Below are positions 43,173-50,360 of a stretch of DNA of 64,000 bases, in pieces. The stretch's first letter is position 1, and every line of letters starts with the position of its first letter. The stretch is from CAYJLF01 sp964371055 (GTDB taxonomy: Bacteria > Eisenbacteria > RBG-16-71-46 > CAIMUX01), in assembly GCA_964371055.1 (NCBI GenBank), contig CAYJLF010000012.1:62001-126000 (forward strand), read 5' to 3'. Under the pieces are notes generated by a model, which ran no database searches, was not told where the DNA came from, and saw only the letters and a program-made list of their open reading frames with translations. A program made the translations under genes and the position numbers.

Positions 43173-43388
43173 ATGACAGACTCAACCCGACGGACCCACG
43201 CCAACCCCGACGACGGCAACACCTACTACCTTGCGCCCGTCGCCGCGGGTGGGGAGGAAGTCCTATGGGCTTGCCCCACGAATCGCGACGGCACGGCCGA
43301 CTTCGCGTCGGCGATACCGGAAACGGATTTCTCGGAACGGCTCTCGGAACGGAAGCGGGCGCAGATCATCGCGTCGCTGGTGGGGTAG
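43173..43388 (+). CDS. Small hypothetical protein
   Basis: A 71-residue protein, MTDSTRRTHANPDDGNTYYLAPVAAGGEEVLWACPTNRDG..., hydrophilic, with natural composition and no recognised family. It follows the toxin gene in the same direction after 44 bases, but no ribosome site is strong. Confidence 0.4.
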   Translation: MTDSTRRTHANPDDGNTYYLAPVAAGGEEVLWACPTNRDGTADFASAIPETDFSERLSERKRAQIIASLVG

Positions 43389-43464
43389 AGCCTCCCGGGG
43401 GATCGTTGGGGCCTTCACGACGATGACTTCCTGGTGACGACTGTGAAGTGAGCCTCGATCTGGA

Positions 43465-44037
43465 TCAGGGGCGTGCCCGGATCTCAAGAATCTTCAGGCT
43501 TCCAGTGACAAGAAGCTCAGACCGAGCGGTCGGGGTTTCCAATCCGCTCCAATACAGCCGGGCCTTCGACTCCATCTCGGGATGTCGCAGTAGGTTGCAG
43601 TCTAGGAGGTCGAGATCGGTTCTGAGAATCGTCGAGAGTCCTTCGACCGATACCATCCGAAGCAGCGTGTATGCGTCGGGATCGAAGCCAATGGAATGGG
43701 CATAGACCTCGGGATCGAGGTCCACGTCAAGACCGAAAAGCGCACACGAGCGCGATGGAACCCCCGGGAATTCCTCTCGGCGGACGTTCTCGAATGCAAG
43801 CTCCTTCAGCACCTCCGAGGAGTACCTCAATCTCCTTAAGGTCGGCTCGAGCACGCAGGTAGGGAGGCCGGGAACCGATGGAATCGGGATCGCCTGAGAG
43901 TCCACCTTCCGACCGGACAGCGTCTCCTCCCAATAGTGTGACGCACTCCACGATATCGTCACGATCTGCCCGACCGACAGCGCCGTCGGATCCCAAGAAG
44001 TAAAGTGAAACAGCTCCAAGTGCGCCCCCTCTCTCAT
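43465..44037 (-). CDS. Hypothetical protein, possibly DUF2441-like
   Basis: A 190-residue protein beginning MREGAHLELFHFTSWDPTALSVGQIVTISW and ending in a short beta-rich part (ELLVTGSLKILEIRARP). The opening HFTS... LSVGQ pattern is like entries called DUF2441 or ADP-ribosyl-related small proteins, but this is a weak guess. Alone between the TA pair and the RuvC fragment. Confidence 0.55.
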   Translation of the reverse strand: MREGAHLELFHFTSWDPTALSVGQIVTISWSASHYWEETLSGRKVDSQAIPIPSVPGLPTCVLEPTLRRLRYSSEVLKELAFENVRREEFPGVPSRSCALFGLDVDLDPEVYAHSIGFDPDAYTLLRMVSVEGLSTILRTDLDLLDCNLLRHPEMESKARLYWSGLETPTARSELLVTGSLKILEIRARP

Positions 44038-44098
44038 CCAAGCGCGACACGGCTACCGTCTCGAGAGTAGGGGGTCCCACAGCTAGGCTCAATGGGGG

Positions 44099-44190
44099 TC
44101 ACGAGGAGATCTGCTGTTTGGCAATCGCCACCGCGATCGCGTCGAACATGTGGAGCCGGTACCGATCGCGGTCGTCAAAGTCGAGGACCG
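44099..44190 (-). pseudogene. 3' fragment of a RuvC-like resolvase gene
   Basis: Translates as VLDFDDRDRYRLHMFDAIAVAIA then a stop, nearly the same as the C-terminus of the intact RuvC-like gene at 44973-45488 (VLGFDDRDRYWLHMFDAIAVALA). About 60 of 67 bases match. The 5' part of the gene is missing, so this is a partial duplicate left behind. The intact copy and this fragment flank the HEPN-like gene. Confidence 0.7.
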
Positions 44191-44321
44191 GACGTCTGCC
44201 TTCCCCTGAGCGTGAGTAAGATCCAGCGGGTCTGTGCTGCCTCTTGAAGATCCTGACCCCCCCCCCGAGCGGGCCTGAGGTCTCTTGTTGGCGCAGGGCG
44301 GCCCCGAAAGACGCTGCCGAT

Positions 44322-44855
44322 CTATTGCCGGAGCACGAGATAGCGGGACAGATGCGGCAGGTATCTCTCTTCGAGAAGTCGGAGATCTCCATGGGCGCGC
44401 CACTCTCGTTCGAGGGGTGGGTCCTTAACGCCACGTGACCGTCCGAACATCAGGATCAACGCTTTGAAGACGTTGGAGGCCTCGAACAGGTCCGTCTGGA
44501 ATCCGTCCATGTATCCGCAGAACGCCGATAGCCCGTCGCTCGTCGTCAAGTCGAATCGCTCCTGCAGATTGTGCACGAAGATGTTCCGGCCCTGCAGTGC
44601 CCGCCCGAGTAGCTCGTCGAACGCCGGCTTGACGTCTACTTTGCGCCGAAGCGCACTGAGGAGGCGTCCGCATGTCCGAGGATCCTCCTGTAGGAGATTG
44701 CGCCGTGCCTGCTCGTGATCTCGCTCCAGGACGGCGTCGACGATGAACGTGAGCAACCCCTCAAAACTCTGGACGTTGAGGAGCATCTCTCCGATGAGAA
44801 TCAAGAAATCGTCCGGCACCGGACCCGGCTTGAGCTCATGTTCCTCATTCTTCAC
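44322..44855 (-). CDS. HEPN-like protein
   Basis: A 177-residue all-helical protein. The motif GRNIFVHNL contains R-N-x-F-x-H, the Rx4-6H signature of HEPN ribonucleases, after a helix DELLGRALQ. It begins PDDFLILIGEMLLNVQSFEGLLTFIVDAVL. HEPN proteins act as RNases in abortive infection and toxin systems; no separate antitoxin (MNT) is next to it. GTG at 44855 has GGGAGG 8 bases upstream. An 11-base C-run (44258-44268) lies just past its stop. Confidence 0.6.
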   Translation of the reverse strand: MKNEEHELKPGPVPDDFLILIGEMLLNVQSFEGLLTFIVDAVLERDHEQARRNLLQEDPRTCGRLLSALRRKVDVKPAFDELLGRALQGRNIFVHNLQERFDLTTSDGLSAFCGYMDGFQTDLFEASNVFKALILMFGRSRGVKDPPLEREWRAHGDLRLLEERYLPHLSRYLVLRQ

Positions 44856-44972
44856 ACATTGGCCCTCCCGGTGCCGCCCTGACGTGTTTCGTACGCCGCA
44901 CGTGCGGGGCTCGGCACAATGATATGCATTTCGGCCAACTGCGACAATCATACACGAGGCACACGGGAACCA

Positions 44973-45488
44973 TCACCCACCGCGCGCCGTCGCCAGCGCC
45001 ACCGCAATCGCGTCGAACATGTGGAGCCAGTAACGGTCGCGGTCGTCAAAGCCGAGGACGGCGTTCTTCGGGCGCCGTGGCAGCCGGCCGGTGAGTTCCG
45101 GGAAGTGACTGCGCGCGATGATCCGCGCGACGTCGAGCTTTTTCGCGTACGGATCGCCAGCGACCACCCGCCGGGCTTCCCGCGCGGAGATCTCGATCAC
45201 CCTGATTCCGAGGTCCGCCGACCGGCCCCGAAGCTCCTCCGTGATGACGGAGACCAGGGCGGCTCGCTTCGTGGGAAGCAGGAGCGGTCTCTCGATGGCG
45301 ACCACGGCGGGCTCGTGCCTGGCGACGTACTTGAGCACCACGGACCGGGCCTGGCCGATCACGTCGTGCGGCCGGTGGCCGTTTCGGAGCGTGTGGACGC
45401 CGCCGGAGAGCAGCCGGGAACCGCGGATCACCGCGATTCCCATGTATTTCGTTCCCGGATCGATTCCAAGAATCGTCGATTCCTCCAT
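44973..45488 (-). CDS. RuvC-like Holliday junction resolvase, copy 1
   Basis: A 171-residue RNase H-fold protein with three RuvC-type catalytic positions: TILGIDPGTKYMGIAV, VVAIERPLL and HMFDAIAVAL. It resembles phage/plasmid RuvC homologues more than chromosomal RuvC. A second, divergent copy lies upstream. The C-terminal 20 residues are duplicated in the fragment at 44099-44190. Confidence 0.8.
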   Translation of the reverse strand: MEESTILGIDPGTKYMGIAVIRGSRLLSGGVHTLRNGHRPHDVIGQARSVVLKYVARHEPAVVAIERPLLLPTKRAALVSVITEELRGRSADLGIRVIEISAREARRVVAGDPYAKKLDVARIIARSHFPELTGRLPRRPKNAVLGFDDRDRYWLHMFDAIAVALATARGG

Positions 45489-45647
45489 GAGAGTATGTGG
45501 TCAGGGTGTTGAGGTGGTGCCCTCCCGAGAGGGCCGCGGTCTCGGCGCCCGTCCTGCTCGGGCGTGCCTACGCATCGCGGCGGCGCTCCGCAAGAAGAGT
45601 CGCCGATTCTCAGCCGAATGATCGGCTGCGGGAGGGCGGTGGGTGGG

Positions 45648-46148
45648 TCAGGCCGCGTGCGCCTGGTGGTGGAGGGCGAGCGCAACAGCATCGAACATGT
45701 TCTGGAAGTAGCGCTCCTTCCACTTCCGATCCTGGGTGAGATACACCCGGAGCGCCGGGAATCGGTAGCTCACCGCGACGGCCGCTTCCCACTTGCAGGC
45801 CCAGCCATGGCCGGTGAGGGTCTTGCGCACCGACTGCGGCGGGTATGCGGCGACCGTGATCCCGTGACGGCGGGCGAGGGCGCGGACCGACGCGGCGAGC
45901 CGGTGAACGGCATCGAGACCGGCGACGGGGTGGGGATAGGTCGCTTCCAGGATGAGCGCGCCCGGTCGATAGGCGGCGATCCAGGATCGGACGAGGCGGC
46001 GCGCCTCGTGCACGCGCTGCTCCGCCGGAAGAAGGCGGAGGGGCCGGACCCCGCTGCTGAGAATCCTGCGGCTGCGGAGGACGGCGTAGCCGAGGTCGCG
46101 GAGGCCGGGGTCAAGGGCGAGGATCGTGTCTTGGTTATTCTTGGGCAT
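45648..46148 (-). CDS. RuvC-like resolvase, copy 2
   Basis: A 166-residue protein with ILALDPGLRDLGYAVLR, LILEATYPHP and NMFDAVALAL, keeping the Asp-Glu-Asp set. It shares the layout of copy 1 but little sequence, so it is an older duplicate or a separate acquisition. Start overlaps the wHTH gene by 14 bases. Confidence 0.78.
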   Translation of the reverse strand: MPKNNQDTILALDPGLRDLGYAVLRSRRILSSGVRPLRLLPAEQRVHEARRLVRSWIAAYRPGALILEATYPHPVAGLDAVHRLAASVRALARRHGITVAAYPPQSVRKTLTGHGWACKWEAAVAVSYRFPALRVYLTQDRKWKERYFQNMFDAVALALHHQAHAA

Positions 46149-46659
46149 GGCGTTTGAGGAGATAAAGAAACAGGGCCGTGCGCGACCGGCGGATCTCGCC
46201 GGCCGGGACCGCGAGGGCACCGGCCAGGGCGCGCTTCACGGCGGGATCCGGGTACGCCGCGAGCGCGGATTCGAGCAGCTCCCGGTGGCCGGTCTCGCCG
46301 AGGGCGCTCTCGAGCTTCGCGATGGTGAAGAAGCGAGTGGGAGCCGGGGTCTCGGGCGGCGGTGGCGCGGACTCGCGCTTCAGGCGGACGCGGACCGATC
46401 CATTCAGCCGCCTTGTCTCGACGTAGCGAAGCGTTCGGAGGTGGCCGAGCCAACTACGGATCGTTCCCTCGGGAAGTCCCATGGTCCGGGCGATCTCCGC
46501 GGGATCGACGTCGACCGCGTCGGATCCCGGGGGCAGCCGGGTTAGGAGAACCAGGTAGAGCCAGACGGCCGCGCGCATCCGGAGGACGTGGAACGCCCGC
46601 GGGTGCTCGAGGAGGCGGCGGGGGAGACGGATGGTGAGGTGGTCAGAGGTCGCGGACAT
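46135..46659 (-). CDS. Winged-helix DNA-binding protein, paralogue 1
   Basis: A 174-residue protein with a wHTH (VDVDPAEIARTMGLPEGTIRSWLGHLRTLRYVE) and a C-terminal end SRTALFLYLLKRHAQE. The upstream gene ends SKTALFRFLLAKFSQE with a similar wHTH, so the two are paralogues. Probably a replication- or transcription-control protein of the element. Confidence 0.65.
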   Translation of the reverse strand: MSATSDHLTIRLPRRLLEHPRAFHVLRMRAAVWLYLVLLTRLPPGSDAVDVDPAEIARTMGLPEGTIRSWLGHLRTLRYVETRRLNGSVRVRLKRESAPPPPETPAPTRFFTIAKLESALGETGHRELLESALAAYPDPAVKRALAGALAVPAGEIRRSRTALFLYLLKRHAQE

Positions 46660-47254
46660 CGATTTCTTGGGAGAATTTGGCGAGGAGGAAACGGAAGAGT
46701 GCGGTCTTCGACTTGCGGATCCGGCCGGCCCTGCCGACTCGATCGAGCGTCTTTCGGAGAATTGCGTGCGGGTAGCGGGTGAGGATGCGATCGATTTCCG
46801 CGGGATCGGCGTCAGGGAGGACCGACCTAAGGCCGGCGCGCAGGTCCCCTTCCCCCGAACCCCTATCCCCGCTATTGCCAGGGAGAGAAATAGCTCCGGA
46901 GCTTTGCCTGCTATAGCTGCTATTTCCTTCTTCCGCTGAAAGCACGGCTGAATCCGCCATGGGAAAGCTCGGGGCAGACCAGAAAGGAAGACGGACCGTC
47001 AAGTAGGGAGCCGAGGAAAGGATCACGACGAGCTTTGCGTCCGCGAGGCGGATCACCCACGTCTCGATGGCGGATTCCGGCACTCCGAGATCGCGCGCGA
47101 AGCGCTCGACCGTGCAGATCACGAGCCCCTGGTCGTTCGCCGCGAGAACGCAAGCGAGGTACAGCCAGACGGCGCGGCCGAGTGGCGCGGGGCCGCGGGC
47201 GTCGCCGAACGGCGCGGTCAGAAGCGCGCGGGTGTCTTGATCCAGAGTATTCAT
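46643..47254 (-). CDS. Winged-helix DNA-binding protein, paralogue 2
   Basis: A 203-residue protein: wHTH VICTVERFARDLGVPESAIETWVIRLADAKLVVI, a Ser/Gly-rich linker, then an AEIDRILTRYPHAILRKTLDRVGRAGRIRKSKTALFRFLLAKF tail. Overlaps paralogue 1 by 17 bases and the XRE gene by 4 bases, so it is in one operon. Confidence 0.65.
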   Translation of the reverse strand: MNTLDQDTRALLTAPFGDARGPAPLGRAVWLYLACVLAANDQGLVICTVERFARDLGVPESAIETWVIRLADAKLVVILSSAPYLTVRLPFWSAPSFPMADSAVLSAEEGNSSYSRQSSGAISLPGNSGDRGSGEGDLRAGLRSVLPDADPAEIDRILTRYPHAILRKTLDRVGRAGRIRKSKTALFRFLLAKFSQEIDVRDL

Positions 47255-47535
47255 CGTGGTTGTTCGTTCATGATCGGTGTCGCGCGGGAGCTGCCCGCGT
47301 ACAGCCCGAGAAAGAGCGACTCGGCGAGAGTGTCGAGCGCCCGGGCGAGCCGGAAGGCGTTGGCGAGGGACGGGAGCAGGTGCCCCCGCTCCCAGTCGGA
47401 GATGACGCTGCGGCAGAACCCGATCCGGCGGCCGAGCTCCCGTTGGGAGATACCCTTGTTCAATCGGTACTCGCGGATCCGGTTCGGAAACCGCGGCCGC
47501 TTCGTGGTGGCGCGCGGAGTGTGTTGCACGTTCAT
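47251..47535 (-). CDS. XRE-family HTH repressor
   Basis: A 94-residue protein: NRIREYRLNKGISQRELGRRIGFCRSVISDWERGHLLPSLANAFRLARAL is a clear Cro/CI-type HTH. Divergent from the serine-recombinase gene set, the usual place for a lysogeny-like switch. ATG at 47535 was chosen, where the natural sequence begins. Confidence 0.85.
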   Translation of the reverse strand: MNVQHTPRATTKRPRFPNRIREYRLNKGISQRELGRRIGFCRSVISDWERGHLLPSLANAFRLARALDTLAESLFLGLYAGSSRATPIMNEQPR

Positions 47536-47600
47536 GGACACACAATACCCAGCCGAATAAAAACCGAAAAGAGGGGGTGAGGTCGGAAACCCCCGACGTG

Positions 47601-47673
47601 CTGTGGACAAGCGTGTCCGGATCGGCCGCATTCTTGAGGTTTCCGGGCACAACGATGGAGGATGTTATCCACA
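47601..47673. other. DnaA-box-like sequences in the divergent region
   Basis: TTATCCACA (47665-47673) is a perfect DnaA-box consensus; TGTGGACAA (47602-47610) is a near match on the other strand (TTGTCCACA). They lie between the XRE operon and the rightward genes, where an origin or regulatory region would fit. Two boxes are too few to call an origin. Confidence 0.4.
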
Positions 47674-47682
47674 GGTGAGCCC

Positions 47683-47710
47683 TTGACGCGTGTTACCGAC
47701 TTGCTACCAT
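47683..47710 (+). promoter_or_regulatory. Promoter of the rightward recombinase gene set
   Basis: TTGACG (47683-47688), 16 bases, TACCAT (47705-47710), 29 bases before the gene at 47739. The -35 box is the same as that of the AbrB/RelE pair. Confidence 0.5.
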
Positions 47711-47738
47711 GGAGCTACGACTAGTAACCACAACTCCG

Positions 47739-48077
47739 ATGGACAACACCACCCCGACCCGTCTCCCGATCGTCGAATACGAAAACAAGCGATGGTACTT
47801 TGATGCGCGGCTCCGTCAGATCCGCAACGTCGAGAACCCGCATGACTATCAGACCCTCAGCGACGTCGAGATGCGGTACTTCGAGGGACCTGGAGATCCC
47901 AAGAGAATCGTCCATATCGTGTGGAAGGACGAAGGGCGGGACAACGAGGGGCGGTCCATTGGGCGCGCCTACGCCGAGAACGCCGCGGGCGAGATCGTAC
48001 GCAACTACGGATGGACCACGTGGAAGGTGGCGAATGACGAGGCAACGGCACTTGGTCTGGAACTGGACGAAGTCTAA
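47739..48077 (+). CDS. Hypothetical protein
   Basis: A 112-residue hydrophilic protein, MDNTTPTRLPIVEYENKRWYFDARLRQIRNV...VEMRYFEGPGD, with no domain I recognise. It starts the rightward group (47739, 48082, 48338, serine recombinase). ATG at 47739 follows the promoter by about 30 bases. Confidence 0.65.
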   Translation: MDNTTPTRLPIVEYENKRWYFDARLRQIRNVENPHDYQTLSDVEMRYFEGPGDPKRIVHIVWKDEGRDNEGRSIGRAYAENAAGEIVRNYGWTTWKVANDEATALGLELDEV

Positions 48078-48081
48078 ACCC

Positions 48082-48255
48082 ATGCCCAAGACAAACAGAA
48101 AGTACTGCACACCACCCAAGGACCTGCGCAACTGGCTCGAGCACGAGGCCCAGCGCCTGAACGTCAGCGAGTCCGCGATCCTCGTTCAGGCTCTCGACCG
48201 CTACCGCTGGGACGAAGAGGCCAGAATGCGTCGAGCAATGGCCGCGCGCAAGTAG
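48082..48255 (+). CDS. Small ribbon-helix-helix-like protein
   Basis: A 57-residue protein, NRKYCTPPKDLRNWLEHEAQRLNVSESAILVQALDRYRWDEEARMRRA. The short strand, helix, turn and helix pattern (LNVSESAILVQAL) resembles CopG-type DNA-binding proteins, so a regulator is likely. Confidence 0.55.
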   Translation: MPKTNRKYCTPPKDLRNWLEHEAQRLNVSESAILVQALDRYRWDEEARMRRAMAARK

Positions 48256-48337
48256 GCGCCGACTGTCCACAGGGCGTCGGGCATCCACGACGTCCACCCC
48301 TCTGTTCCGGATTCGCCGACCACGCCACGATGCGGTT

Positions 48338-48580
48338 ATGGATCTCCCACCCATTCCTATCTCGAAGGAGTCGCTGGCCGAGTTCAAGGCGATCTGGCGC
48401 GCGAAGCACGGCGAAGTCCTCACGGACGACCAGGCGGCCGAAATGGCCGGCCGGCTCCTCCGCGTCCTCTCGATTGTCTTCCGGCTTCCCGATCCATCGG
48501 ATGAGCCGTCCGAGGTTCGAACCGCGTCTCGGTTGACCAATCGCTCCGGCGGCCCCTACGATAACCATCCCGACCAGTAA
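48338..48580 (+). CDS. Small hypothetical protein upstream of the serine recombinase
   Basis: An 80-residue protein, MDLPPIPISKESLAEFKAIWRAKHGEVLTDDQAAEMAGRLLRVLSIVFRLP..., helical, ending 11 bases before the recombinase. Its position suggests a recombination-accessory or regulatory role; not recognised. Confidence 0.6.
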   Translation: MDLPPIPISKESLAEFKAIWRAKHGEVLTDDQAAEMAGRLLRVLSIVFRLPDPSDEPSEVRTASRLTNRSGGPYDNHPDQ

Positions 48581-48591
48581 TCCCAACCCAT

Positions 48592-50142
48592 GTGAACCGC
48601 TACATCCTCTACGCCCGCAAGTCTTCCGAGTCCGAGGACCGGCAGATCCTCTCGATCGACTCGCAGGTCAGTGAACTGCGGGAGCTCGCGCGCACGCGCG
48701 GGTTTGTCGTCGCCACCGTGCTGTCCGAGGCGCGCTCAGCCAAGGCACCAGGTCGCCCGATCTTCGGGCGGATGCTCAAGGACGTCCAGGAGCGGCGGGC
48801 CGACGGAATCCTCTGCTGGAAACTCGACCGCCTCGCGCGCAACCCCGTGGACGGGGCGGCGCTCATTTGGGCACTCGATGAAGGCCGGATCCAGGAAATC
48901 GTGACGCGCGAAAAGACCTTCACAAACCGCGGGGACGAGAAGTTCTGGATGCAGCTTGAGTTCGGCATGGCCAAGAAGTACGTGGATGATCTCTCGGACA
49001 ACGTGAAACGCGGAAACCGCGCGAAGCTTGCCCAAGGGTGGCTGCCCGGGGTTGCGCCGTTGGGCTATCTCAACGATCCCGTCACGAAGACGATCACCTC
49101 GGATCCGGTGCGGTTCTCCCTCGTACGCCAAATATGGGAATTGGTCCTGGCGGGCCGCTCGACGGCCGAGGTGCTGGTGATCGCCAACGAAGACTGGGGA
49201 TTCCGCACGCCAAAGCGAACCCGCAGCGGCGGGCGGCCGCTCGCCCGGAGCACGCTCTACCGGATCCTCTCCGATCCGTTCTACTACGGTCTCATCCTGC
49301 GGGCCGGCGAGTCGCACGTGGGTGCGCATGCGCCCATGGTCACGAAGGCGGAATTCGAGCGGGTTCAGGAACTCCTGGGCCGGCCAAACAGGCGCGCACC
49401 GGATCGGCATGATTTTGCCTACACCGGGATCATCTCCTGTGCGGAATGCGGTGCGGCCGTTACGGCGGAGCACAAGGTGCAGCGCCACGGGCACCGGTAC
49501 GTCTACTACCACTGCACGAAGCGAAAAGCGGGTACCCGGTGTTCACAGGGATCCGTCGAAGTCAGGGAGCTCGAAAGGCAGATTCAGGCGGCACTCGGCC
49601 GAATCCAGGTGGATGACGATGTGCTCCGATGGGGACTCAACGAGCTGCGCTCGATGGAGCAGACACACCGAGATGCCGCGACCCCTGCCCGGCAGTCCCT
49701 GGCCACAGTTGTGCAGGACACGCGCCGGGAGTCGGCCGGGCTGCTTGACCTCCGTCTTCGGGGGCTGCTAACCGACGATGAGTTCACGCTAAAGAAGCAG
49801 GAGCTCGTTGATCGCGAGCTGCGGGTGAAGGAGCGAATGCTTCACGAAGAGACAGCGCCCGCGCGCTGGTTCGAACCCGCCGAACGCACGGTGCGATTCG
49901 CCAATGAGGCCCCAAAACGTTTCCTGGGAGCGTCGAACGCCGAAAAGCGCGCGATCCTCCTCTCGTTCGGTTCGAACCTGGAACTCAAGAACAGGATCTT
50001 GCGAATGACAGCACAACCGCCCTTCCAATTGCTGGAGGCAGCGAGGCGCAATACCGGTTGGCTCTCCATGCTGCGACGACTACGAACCTACTTTATCCAC
50101 CACGGTGATCAGACCGAGTGGCCGGAATTCTGCAGGAATTGA
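48592..50142 (+). CDS. Large serine site-specific recombinase
   Basis: A 516-residue recombinase: N-terminal resolvase domain with the catalytic serine in ARKSSESED and LSIDSQVSELRELA, DGILCWKLDRLARNPVDGAAL, a recombinase domain (GVAPLGYLNDP...LYRILSDPFYYGLILRAGESHV), a zinc ribbon (ISCAECGAAVTAEH...YYHCTKRKAGTRCSQ) and a C-terminal coiled coil. Integrates, excises or inverts DNA. Starts GTG. Its site cannot be identified here. It makes 44-50.1 kb look like a separate element nested in or next to the ssrA-integrated island. Confidence 0.92.
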   Translation: MNRYILYARKSSESEDRQILSIDSQVSELRELARTRGFVVATVLSEARSAKAPGRPIFGRMLKDVQERRADGILCWKLDRLARNPVDGAALIWALDEGRIQEIVTREKTFTNRGDEKFWMQLEFGMAKKYVDDLSDNVKRGNRAKLAQGWLPGVAPLGYLNDPVTKTITSDPVRFSLVRQIWELVLAGRSTAEVLVIANEDWGFRTPKRTRSGGRPLARSTLYRILSDPFYYGLILRAGESHVGAHAPMVTKAEFERVQELLGRPNRRAPDRHDFAYTGIISCAECGAAVTAEHKVQRHGHRYVYYHCTKRKAGTRCSQGSVEVRELERQIQAALGRIQVDDDVLRWGLNELRSMEQTHRDAATPARQSLATVVQDTRRESAGLLDLRLRGLLTDDEFTLKKQELVDRELRVKERMLHEETAPARWFEPAERTVRFANEAPKRFLGASNAEKRAILLSFGSNLELKNRILRMTAQPPFQLLEAARRNTGWLSMLRRLRTYFIHHGDQTEWPEFCRN

Positions 50143-50360
50143 AAGGCAGAGGAGGGGTGGAGGTCGGGGTAGCACGACGTTACTCCCCCTGGGGGTTGAG
50201 GTCGGGAGTATCCTTCGACGTGTCGGGTGGCTGAGCGGCTGAGCGCGCGAGGGAGTGTGTCGATCCTCTTGTTGCGCTGGGCGACGGGCGACCTACTCTC
50301 CGCGTAACAACGATAGGCTGCCGATGGCCAGCCCAGGCAATGAGTCTATCGCTCCGGCAC
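50143..50360. other. Intergenic stretch with an inverted repeat
   Basis: Contains TACTCCC...GGGAGTA arms around CCCC/GGGG (50180-50212), a possible terminator shared by the converging serine-recombinase and DUF2971 genes. The rest shows no gene. Confidence 0.4.
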
